Part shown: piece by piece, positions 49,866-56,046 of the stretch
How the letters are laid out: every line of letters starts with the position of its first letter
Position numbering within the stretch: position 1 is the first letter of the stretch
NCBI GenBank assembly: GCA_964429805.1
Contig: CAYSDH010000015.1
Location: forward strand, 1 to 56,046
Direction of reading: 5' to 3'
Source: CAYSDH01 sp964429805
GTDB taxonomy: Bacteria; Bacteroidota; Bacteroidia; Flavobacteriales_D; JABDKJ01
DNA: 56,046 nt
Position numbers and translations under genes: made by a program
The notes under the pieces: model-generated
The model's database searches: none
What the model saw: only the letters and a program-made list of their open reading frames with translations
What the model was told of the DNA's origin: nothing

Positions 49866-49928
49866 ATTTCTATCTTACACCCTTGTGTGTTTTCCAAAGT
49901 ACATGCACCAAAGCCTAATCAAACAAAC

Positions 49929-51584
49929 ATGAAAAAGAGACTGGAATTATTTTTCGCTTTGACTCTATTGCCATTTATCGCTTTTGCACAAGAAAAGGGT
50001 GTGGATGAGAAAATAAATGAAGCCTTCAAACCCATTTCAGATTTCTTTTCTGAAGTGATCTTCTTCAAGGTATTTGATACTCCATTTGTATTGATATTGC
50101 TCGTGGCGAGTGCTGCGTTTTTTACCATCTACTTTGGTTTTGTCAATATCAGACACTTCAAAACTGCCATAAATGTGGTGCGTGGCAAGTATGATCATGT
50201 GGATGAGGCTCACTCTGAAGTGAAGTCAGATTTGGCTGTTGATGGTGACATACCAGACACCATAAAAGACGAGAGCAAAGAAGGCGAGGTGTCGCATTTT
50301 CAAGCACTCGCAACAGCTGTCTCAGGTACAGTAGGAAATGGAAATATAGCCGGAGTTGCTCTAGCCATTGCTCTTGGAGGTCCTGGCGCTACATTCTGGA
50401 TGATCGTGTGTGGACTGCTCGGCATGTCAACGAAGTTTGTTGAGTGCACGCTTGGTGTGCAGTACAGAGATATTGGTCCTGACGGTACAGTATATGGTGG
50501 TCCGATGTATTACATAAGTAAAGGGCTTAAGGAAAGAGGATTTGCTTTTCTCGGTAAAATCGGTGCCATCTTGTTTGCCATCTTCTGCATTGGAGGTTCA
50601 TTTGGTGGAGGCAACGCAGCACAGTCAAATCAAGCGACTATTGTACTCAAAGACCTAGTGGGACTCGAGAGTGCGAGTGCAGGATTTATCATCGGTATAA
50701 TCCTAGCAGTTCTTGTGGGTATTATCATCATCGGAGGTATTAAGAGAATTGCCTCGGTAACAGAAAAAGTAGTGCCTTTTATGGCAGTCCTTTATCTAGC
50801 GGCATGCCTCTATATCATCCTCAGCAACTTCACGTTAATTGATGATGCCTTTGCACTCATCTTTAGAGAAGCCTTTAACCCAACCGCAATTGGTGTTGGA
50901 GGAATAATTGGGGTCCTGCTTGTCGGATTTCAGCGGGCTGCATTCTCCAATGAAGCGGGTGCCGGATCAGCGTCTATTGCTCACTCAGCAGTGAAGACAA
51001 AGTATTCTGCTTCTGAAGGACTAGTCGCTTTACTCGAGCCATTTATAGATACTGTTGTTATCTGTACTATGACAGCGCTTGTCATCATCATTTTTAACAC
51101 CCAAGGGGCATTTGACTATGGAGGCCTTGCCAATACAGTAGAGCAAGTCGATGGCTCACTCAATGCCACCGTGAATGGTGTGCTGTATGAAGATGTTAAA
51201 GGAAAAGTCCTTATTGATGGTCAGATGTATGAAGGAGCAGGAATAACATCTCAAGCCTTTGCGAAGTACATTCCCTTCTCTGATATCTTCCTCACCATAG
51301 CCGTAGTTTTGTTTGCCATTTCTACCATGATTTCATGGTCTTATTATGGGCTCCAGTCCTGGAAGTTCTTGTTTGGTAAAGGCAAGGCGGCTGACATCAC
51401 CTACAAGTTGCTCTTCTTAATTTTTGTAGTGATTGGAGCAGCTGCTAACATGAGTTCCATCTGGGCCTTTTCAGATGCTATGATATTTGCCATGGTCTTC
51501 CCTAATATGGTTGGTCTATTCTTCCTATTCCCAGTTGTGAAAAAGCAACTGAGCAGGTATCTAGAGGCCATCGGAAAAAAATGA
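49929..51584 (+). CDS. Alanine/sodium symporter (AGCS family)
   Basis: A 551-residue membrane protein. The ATG at 49929 gives an N-terminal hydrophobic segment that looks like a signal peptide (MKKRLELFFALTLLPFIAFA), unusual for the family but common in Bacteroidota AGCS proteins. About ten helices follow. AGCS signatures include ATAVSGTVGNGNIAGVALA near residue 138, FVECTLGVQYRDIGPDGTVYGGPMYY-type block near 180 and FSNEAGAGSASIAHSA near 340. A charged insert (about 85-130) lies before the first signature. The substrate is probably alanine or glycine with Na+. Confidence 0.92.
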   Translation: MKKRLELFFALTLLPFIAFAQEKGVDEKINEAFKPISDFFSEVIFFKVFDTPFVLILLVASAAFFTIYFGFVNIRHFKTAINVVRGKYDHVDEAHSEVKSDLAVDGDIPDTIKDESKEGEVSHFQALATAVSGTVGNGNIAGVALAIALGGPGATFWMIVCGLLGMSTKFVECTLGVQYRDIGPDGTVYGGPMYYISKGLKERGFAFLGKIGAILFAIFCIGGSFGGGNAAQSNQATIVLKDLVGLESASAGFIIGIILAVLVGIIIIGGIKRIASVTEKVVPFMAVLYLAACLYIILSNFTLIDDAFALIFREAFNPTAIGVGGIIGVLLVGFQRAAFSNEAGAGSASIAHSAVKTKYSASEGLVALLEPFIDTVVICTMTALVIIIFNTQGAFDYGGLANTVEQVDGSLNATVNGVLYEDVKGKVLIDGQMYEGAGITSQAFAKYIPFSDIFLTIAVVLFAISTMISWSYYGLQSWKFLFGKGKAADITYKLLFLIFVVIGAAANMSSIWAFSDAMIFAMVFPNMVGLFFLFPVVKKQLSRYLEAIGKK

Positions 51585-51594
51585 TTTGAAGTGA

Positions 51595-52551
51595 ATGGAA
51601 AGACCACTTCGTGACTTATTCAGTTTTTCCAAAAAGGAACAGCTAGGTATTATGGTGCTAGTCACCCTGATATGTGTCGTAGTTATTGCGCTTAACACAT
51701 ACCAGTATTTCGCTCCTGCGCCCAGCTATGCAGATCTTGGCTTAGAAGAAAAAATAGAACTGCTCTCTGTCAAGTCCGATCAGCCAGACCAAGCCGCCAG
51801 TATCTATGCCGAGCGTGTATCTTCTAAAAAGAAACTCGCAGCTCCGTTTCCATTTGACCCAAACACAGTAGCAGTGGATGACTTGATTACCCTTGGGTTT
51901 TCTGAGAAACAAGCAGAGTCTATTGAAAAGTACAGAGCGAAAGGAGGGAAGATTTACAAAGCAGAAGACTTCAAAAAACTCTATGTGGTCAACGACTTTA
52001 TGTATAATCGCTTGAAGAACTTTATCACATTGCCAGCCACTGAGCCGAAAGTGGCTAAAGTGGCTTCAGAAAAAACCGTTGCAGCAAACAAGGAACCTGA
52101 GATTGTAGAAAGTCAATCAGCAAGCATTCCTACCATCTCATTAGTAGACTTAAACTCCGCCACAAAAGAGCGACTCATTGCCTTAAAAGGAATTGGGCCA
52201 ATCTACAGTAGCCGAATATTAAAGTATCGAGATCTTTTAGGTGGTTATTCAGACCCGAAACAACTCGGAGAAGTGTATGGACTAAAAGACCACCCAGAGA
52301 TTGTAGAAGAGTTGTTGCCAAAACTTCGTGTAGACCACTCCAAGCTCAGTCGGATAGACATAAATGGGGCCGATTGGAAAACACTAGTCTCGCACCCGTA
52401 CATCGATAAGAATGTCGCTAACTCTATCATTGCGATACGCGAGCAGCATGGACCATATTCTGCAGCGGCAGATGTGCAGCAATCACATTTGGTCGATGCC
52501 AATTTATACGCTAAAATTGCACCATATCTGAGCGTCAATGGAAATCACTGA
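51595..52551 (+). CDS. ComEA-like membrane-anchored protein with helix-hairpin-helix repeats
   Basis: A 318-residue protein with a short cytoplasmic start, one helix at about 18-38 (LGIMVLVTLICVVVIALN) and a long soluble part. Three helix-hairpin-helix units are seen: FDPNTVAVDDLITLGFSEKQ near 80, VDLNSATKERLIALKGIGPI near 182 and IDINGADWKTLVSHPYIDKN near 258. ComEA proteins bind DNA in natural uptake, but many Bacteroidota have longer forms like this without known function. It begins 10 bases after the AGCS stop and overlaps apt by 14 bases. Confidence 0.85.
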   Translation: MERPLRDLFSFSKKEQLGIMVLVTLICVVVIALNTYQYFAPAPSYADLGLEEKIELLSVKSDQPDQAASIYAERVSSKKKLAAPFPFDPNTVAVDDLITLGFSEKQAESIEKYRAKGGKIYKAEDFKKLYVVNDFMYNRLKNFITLPATEPKVAKVASEKTVAANKEPEIVESQSASIPTISLVDLNSATKERLIALKGIGPIYSSRILKYRDLLGGYSDPKQLGEVYGLKDHPEIVEELLPKLRVDHSKLSRIDINGADWKTLVSHPYIDKNVANSIIAIREQHGPYSAAADVQQSHLVDANLYAKIAPYLSVNGNH

Positions 52552-53071
52552 TCGTATAGAATCTGCCATTAGGGACGTCCCGGATTTCCCAAAACCTGGC
52601 ATCATGTTTAAAGACATCACTCCGGTCTTAGAAGACCCGCAGTTGTGTGCCGATATTGTTGATGCATTTGCGGCCTCACTTGAGGGTATAAAGATTGATG
52701 CCATTGCTGGTGTAGAGAGTAGAGGTTTTCTTTTTGGAATGCCGCTGGCCATCAAAATGGGGGTTCCGTTTATCACCGTCAGGAAAAAAGGAAAGCTTCC
52801 GTATAAAACGGTCTCTTATAAATATGACCTTGAATACGGCAGCGCAGAAATAGAAGTGCATCAAGACTCGATCAAAGAAGGATGGAATGTACTCGTTCAT
52901 GACGACCTGCTTGCCACAGGAGGAACAGCCGCAGCGACAGCCGAATTAATGAGAATGGAAAAGGCCAATGTGGCTGGCTTTTCTTTTCTCGTAGAATTGC
53001 CTTTCCTAAAAGGAGGAGAGCGACTAGAAAAAGAATTTACAGCGCCAATCTTAAAATTGGTGTCTTTTTAA
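52538..53071 (+). CDS. apt: Adenine phosphoribosyltransferase
   Basis: Apt salvages adenine to AMP with PRPP. The 177-residue protein has PDFPKPGIMFKDITPVLED at about residues 14-32, GVESRGFLFGMPLA near 62 and the PRPP-binding loop VLVHDDLLATGGTAAAT near 117-133. The length is typical. The gene starts inside the 3' end of the ComEA-like gene (14-base overlap, other frame), suggesting coupled translation. Confidence 0.96.
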   Translation: MEITDRIESAIRDVPDFPKPGIMFKDITPVLEDPQLCADIVDAFAASLEGIKIDAIAGVESRGFLFGMPLAIKMGVPFITVRKKGKLPYKTVSYKYDLEYGSAEIEVHQDSIKEGWNVLVHDDLLATGGTAAATAELMRMEKANVAGFSFLVELPFLKGGERLEKEFTAPILKLVSF

Positions 53072-53087
53072 AAAAAAAACTTGCACT

Positions 53088-54227
53088 ATGGATTTTAGTA
53101 TGAATGAGAACCAGAAGATGATTACCCAAATGGTAAGAGACTTCGCGGACAAAGAAATCAGACCAAATCTCATGAAGTGGGACGAGTCTCAGGAGCTTCC
53201 AAGAGAAACGTTGCGCAAGATGGGGGAGCTCGGATTGATGGGCGTACTTGTACCAACAGAATACGGTGGTTCAGGTTTTGGTTACATGGAGTACATCACG
53301 GCTATTGTTGAAGTAGCCAAAGTCTGTGGTTCAATCGGACTGTCCATGGCTGCGCACAATTCGCTTTGTACTGGACACATCATGTACTTCGGTAGTGAGG
53401 AGCAGAAGAAAAAATTCTTGCCAAAACTCGCTACCTGCGAGTCACTTGGAGCTTGGGCCTTGACAGAGCCTAACACCGGTTCAGATGCCATGAGAATGCA
53501 GTGCACCGCAGAAAAAGATGGTGATTACTGGGTGATTAACGGAACAAAAACCTGGATCACACATGGAAAATCGTCAGACGTGATAGTCGCCATAGTGAGA
53601 ACAGGAGAGCTACTGGACTCAAGAGGCATGACAGCTTTTGTGATTGAGCGAGGGCATGAAGGACTGAAGGCTGGAAAGAAAGAAGACAAACTTGGAATGA
53701 GATGCTCAGAAACTGCTGAGGTCATCTTTGATAATTGCCGTGTGCATGAAAGCCAGATACTTGGCAAAGAAGGGGAAGGGTTTATTCAGGCCATGAAGAT
53801 TCTTGATGGCGGGCGTATCTCTATTGCCTCGCTCTCAATCGGTATTGCAAAAGGAGCTTATGAAGCGTCATTGGCTTACTCTAAAGAGAGAGAGCAATTT
53901 GGAAAACCTATTTCTAGATTTCAAGGTATCGCGTTCAAGCTTGCCGACATGGCCACTGAAATTGAGGCGTCTGAGCTGCTCACATTTCAGGCCGGTGACA
54001 TGAAAAACAGAGCAGTTGAACTGACCAAGCAGTCTGCCATGGCCAAGTATTATGCCTCAGAAGTGGCGGTCAAAGTGTCAACTGATGCCGTTCAAATTTT
54101 TGGAGGATATGGCTATACCAAAGAGTTTCCAGTAGAGAAGTTTTATAGAGACTCTAAGCTTTGTACAATCGGAGAAGGAACCAGTGAAATTCAAAAGCTT
54201 GTAATTTCACGTCAGATATTGAAATAA
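53088..54227 (+). CDS. Acyl-CoA dehydrogenase
   Basis: A 379-residue FAD enzyme that desaturates acyl-CoA at the alpha-beta bond. The family blocks are LGAWALTEPNTGSDAMRM (FAD/substrate) near residue 125, WVINGTKTWITHG, EFGKPISRFQGIAFKLADM-like near 280 and IFGGYGYTKEFPVEKFYRD near 340. The catalytic Glu is in GEGTSEIQKLV near 364. The short-chain type is most likely from the length and blocks, but chain specificity is not readable. It stands 16 bases after apt. Confidence 0.93.
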   Translation: MDFSMNENQKMITQMVRDFADKEIRPNLMKWDESQELPRETLRKMGELGLMGVLVPTEYGGSGFGYMEYITAIVEVAKVCGSIGLSMAAHNSLCTGHIMYFGSEEQKKKFLPKLATCESLGAWALTEPNTGSDAMRMQCTAEKDGDYWVINGTKTWITHGKSSDVIVAIVRTGELLDSRGMTAFVIERGHEGLKAGKKEDKLGMRCSETAEVIFDNCRVHESQILGKEGEGFIQAMKILDGGRISIASLSIGIAKGAYEASLAYSKEREQFGKPISRFQGIAFKLADMATEIEASELLTFQAGDMKNRAVELTKQSAMAKYYASEVAVKVSTDAVQIFGGYGYTKEFPVEKFYRDSKLCTIGEGTSEIQKLVISRQILK

Positions 54228-54234
54228 ACCTTGG

Positions 54235-54262
54235 TTGCTTTGGAAGAAAAGCATTAGCTTTG
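54235..54262 (+). promoter_or_regulatory. Promoter of rpsU
   Basis: TTG at 54235-54237, a 17-base spacer and a perfect -7 TAGCTTTG at 54255-54262 match the consensus. A transcript from about 54266 would have a 25-base leader before the ATG at 54291. Confidence 0.7.
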
Positions 54263-54290
54263 CGGGCACTTAAGAAAAAATTTAGGTCAT

Positions 54291-54482
54291 ATGTTGATCA
54301 TACCAGTAAAAGAAGGAGAGAACATCGATAGAGCTCTCAAGCGTTATAAGAAGAAATTTGACCAGACGGGGACCATTCGTGAGCTTCGCAGACGTCAGCA
54401 CTTTATCAAGCCTTCAGTGGCTAATCGTGAGCAGATGAAAAAAGCCGCTTACTCCAATGCTATGAAATTAAGAGAGGAGTAG
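54291..54482 (+). CDS. rpsU: 30S ribosomal protein bS21
   Basis: A 63-residue protein with the family sequence VKEGENIDRALKRYKKKF and REL-RRR-Q-F pattern. bS21 sits on the small subunit near the 3' end of 16S rRNA; in Flavobacteriia it helps hide the anti-SD sequence, as reported from ribosome structures. The leader has only a weak AGGT 4-5 bases before the ATG, so a strong autoregulatory SD is not seen here. A 13-bp hairpin follows and separates it from xerC. Confidence 0.96.
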   Translation: MLIIPVKEGENIDRALKRYKKKFDQTGTIRELRRRQHFIKPSVANREQMKKAAYSNAMKLREE

Positions 54483-54504
54483 GGATAAGTAAGAATTTGA
54501 TATG

Positions 54505-54534
54505 AAAAGGTGAGCAATTTATTGCTCACCTTTT
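54505..54534 (+). terminator. Terminator/attenuator hairpin between rpsU and xerC
   Basis: AAAAGGTGAGCAA (54505-54517) and TTGCTCACCTTTT (54522-54534) form a perfect 13-bp stem around TTTA. The four T residues are paired with the A run, as in bidirectional terminators. The xerC ATG at 54543 lies only 8 bases after it, so xerC needs readthrough or initiation inside the hairpin. Confidence 0.8.
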
Positions 54535-54542
54535 CTGCTTCT

Positions 54543-55424
54543 ATGAAGCAAGCATTCCTCGACAACCTCAAGTTCGAGAAGAGATATTCGAAACACACCA
54601 TCATCTCATATGAAACTGACATGCGTCAGTTTACAGAGTATCTGCAGTCTCAGGAAGATGACACTGAGCTCAAAGATGTGCAGTCCATGCATATTAGAAA
54701 CTGGATAGTCAGTTTAATAGAGTCCGACATTTCTCCTCGCAGTGTAACGCGCAAAATTTCTACGCTCAAGAGCTTTTTCAAATACCTAAAAAGAAATGGC
54801 TACCGGTCTGATAATCCGCTGGTTGCCGTTATTGTGCCTAAGACATCAAAAAGATTGCCTGAGTTCGTAGAGCAACGAAAGATGGAAGGGCTTTTCGAAA
54901 TGGAAGGCCTCTTTGAAAGCGACTTTCAAGGAATTAGGGACCGAGTCTTGGTTCAGCTCTTTTACTCGACTGGCCTTCGGCTGTCTGAGCTAATCAGTAT
55001 AAAAACAGCTGACTATTCTCCTTATGACATGTCGCTCAAACTTCTAGGAAAACGAAATAAAGAGCGCATAGTGCCCGTTGGAGTACAGATGAAGGAGATT
55101 TTGGAAGAATATCTCCAAAAAAGAACACAAGACGGGCTTGATCAGTCAGACTATTTATTAGTGAGAGATGACGGTCAAAAGCTCTATGAGAAATTTGTTT
55201 ATCGGAAAGTAAATCAATACCTTGGGAAAGTGACAACGCTTAAAAAGCGGAGCCCACACGTTCTAAGACATACATTCGCCACTCACATGCTGAATAATGG
55301 TGCCGATATACATGCCATCAAAGAAATATTGGGGCATTCTAGCCTAGCAGCCACTCAAGTGTATACTCATAACACAATTGAGAAGCTAAAAAATATCCAC
55401 CAACAAGCGCATCCGAAGGGGTGA
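54543..55424 (+). CDS. xerC: Tyrosine recombinase XerC-type
   Basis: XerC resolves chromosome dimers at dif with XerD and FtsK. The 293-residue protein has an N-terminal SAM-like core-binding domain (YSKHTIISYETDMRQF) and a catalytic domain with Arg in TGLRLSELI near 153, HVLRHTFATHML (His-x2-Arg) near 240, and LGHSSLAATQVYTH (His and Tyr nucleophile) near 263-276. The start at 54543 is preferred over any start inside the hairpin upstream. The order rpsU-xerC-hpf is conserved in Bacteroidota. Confidence 0.93.
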   Translation: MKQAFLDNLKFEKRYSKHTIISYETDMRQFTEYLQSQEDDTELKDVQSMHIRNWIVSLIESDISPRSVTRKISTLKSFFKYLKRNGYRSDNPLVAVIVPKTSKRLPEFVEQRKMEGLFEMEGLFESDFQGIRDRVLVQLFYSTGLRLSELISIKTADYSPYDMSLKLLGKRNKERIVPVGVQMKEILEEYLQKRTQDGLDQSDYLLVRDDGQKLYEKFVYRKVNQYLGKVTTLKKRSPHVLRHTFATHMLNNGADIHAIKEILGHSSLAATQVYTHNTIEKLKNIHQQAHPKG

Positions 55425-55455
55425 AAGCAACGTATAATGACTAAAAAGTACAACT

Positions 55456-55761
55456 ATGCAAGTAAAAGTCCATTCAGTACACTTTAATGCCGACCAAAAG
55501 CTAATCAACTTCATAAAGAAGAAGTTGGAAAAACTAGACCAGTTCCATGATAACATAATCGGAGCAGAAGTTTTCCTTAAAGTAGAGAACCGTACAGATT
55601 TCATGAATAAGATCACTGAAATTAAATTGAACCTACCTGGGAAAGAGCTTTTTGCAAAAAAGAAAGAATGCAAATCATTTGAGGAAGCCACCGATGGTGC
55701 AGTAGATGCACTCAGGAGGCAAATCAAAAAACACAAGGGGAAAATCACGGCTAATGCCTGA
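55456..55761 (+). CDS. hpf: Short ribosome hibernation promoting factor (HPF/RaiA family)
   Basis: A 101-residue protein that binds the decoding region of the 30S subunit in slow growth and blocks tRNA and mRNA. It starts MQVKVHSVHFNADQKLINFI and has the fold's typical strand/helix spacing with a basic end segment ALRRQIKKHKGK. The length fits the short class that makes 100S dimers only with a partner. A strong terminator follows. Confidence 0.93.
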   Translation: MQVKVHSVHFNADQKLINFIKKKLEKLDQFHDNIIGAEVFLKVENRTDFMNKITEIKLNLPGKELFAKKKECKSFEEATDGAVDALRRQIKKHKGKITANA

Positions 55762-55781
55762 TTCCATTCCACATTGATACG

Positions 55782-55812
55782 AGCCTTGGTCATTATCGAC
55801 CAAGGCTTTTTT
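55782..55812 (+). terminator. Rho-independent terminator after hpf
   Basis: AGCCTTGGTC (55782-55791) pairs with GACCAAGGCT (55798-55807) around a 6-base loop and is followed by a run of six T residues (55807-55812). Confidence 0.93.
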
Positions 55813-55898
55813 ATGTCACAGATATTTCAAACAGATTCATTCTGAGCGGGCTGTGGGAAAAACATGCGCTCACTCAAAGAAAAACTCAAATAAGGGGC

Positions 55899-55928
55899 TT
55901 GCATCTAATGGATTCTTTACTACATTTG
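55899..55928 (+). promoter_or_regulatory. Promoter of the tRNA-Thr (tuf-region) operon
   Basis: TTG at 55899-55901, a 19-base spacer and a perfect -7 TACATTTG at 55921-55928. The predicted leader to the tRNA is about 62 bases. In Bacteroidota this promoter often drives a tRNA cluster followed by tuf, secE and nusG, but these lie beyond the window. Confidence 0.75.
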
Positions 55929-55993
55929 CAGTCCTTTTTAGGAGAAGCTGGATTTTTGAACGCAAAAAACAGTCCTAATAAGTTGAAAATCAA

Positions 55994-56046
55994 GCCGATG
56001 TAGCTCAGCTGGCTAGAGCAGCTGATTTGTAATCAGCAGGTCGTGG
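55994..56046 (+). tRNA. tRNA-Thr(TGT), 5' part (cut by the window end)
   Basis: The sequence from 55994 reads GCCGATG acceptor strand, D arm GCTC-AGCTGGCTA-GAGC and anticodon stem GCTGA/TCAGC with loop TTTGTAA, so the anticodon is TGT (Thr). Only the first 53 bases are present; the T arm and 3' end lie outside the window. Confidence 0.92.

Noticed and set aside
1..56046. CRISPR arrays, insertion sequences, integron attC sites, prophage
   Set aside because: No spaced direct repeats, terminal inverted repeats with transposase, integrase cassettes or phage genes were seen. The only recombinase is the XerC-type gene in its usual chromosomal place.

Overview
This 56 kb window is a dense stretch of a Bacteroidota chromosome, most likely from the order Flavobacteriales. 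The reasons are type IX secretion (T9SS) sorting domains, a PorE-like OmpA lipoprotein-type gene, BshC, DUF4476, DUF2851 and DUF6089 proteins, promoters of the TTG-N17-20-TAnnTTTG type, almost no Shine-Dalgarno sequences, and the order rpsU - xerC - hpf - tRNA-Thr at the right end. The family or genus cannot be fixed from this sequence alone. There is no phage, insertion sequence, integron or CRISPR array.

Left part (1-11,000): a probable DegT-type aminotransferase start runs off the left edge, followed by a barrel-like exported protein and waaA (Kdo transferase for lipid A). Just after waaA lies a small complete transcription unit: promoter, GAAA-tetraloop hairpin, the first third of a glycine-type tRNA, and a strong terminator. 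This is the most interesting noncoding element. Then come tRNA-Leu, ribF, a leucine-rich-repeat protein, a secreted nuclease/phosphatase-fold protein, a His/Gly/Tyr-rich DUF4476 protein, a DUF6089 outer-membrane protein, a large unknown membrane protein and ettA.

Middle part (11,000-31,000): a small pocket of accessory membrane proteins, then a two-gene secreted locus (a sulfatase-modifying-factor fold without the catalytic cysteines, plus a protein of five 22-residue repeats and two dockerin-like calcium loops), maf, and a large T9SS protein carrying a lysyl-oxidase domain with copper and cofactor residues preserved. A UbiA prenyltransferase and priA overlap translationally. A lipoprotein pair, a TerB/ABCG-type transporter and a convergent SiaB-SiaC kinase/phosphoprotein pair follow, then an operon of a small acidic lipoprotein and a CRTAC1-like FG-GAP lipoprotein.

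Right part (31,000-56,046): mostly housekeeping. A DUF819 transporter, an RlmD-like methyltransferase and bshC (divergent, near-leaderless promoters), a T9SS adhesin, guaA with a LysM/periplasmic-binding-fold protein, the PorE-like protein, then purM - prfA - pyrF - DUF2851 - PspC, an SDR, an alanine/sodium symporter, a ComEA-like protein, apt, an acyl-CoA dehydrogenase, rpsU, xerC, hpf and the first 53 bases of tRNA-Thr.

Recurring themes are near-leaderless housekeeping genes (rlmD, bshC, guaA, purM), rare strong ribosome binding sites confined to two exported proteins, and tightly packed convergent genes that share palindromic stop codons. All functions are assigned by reading motifs and family resemblance; no database search was run.
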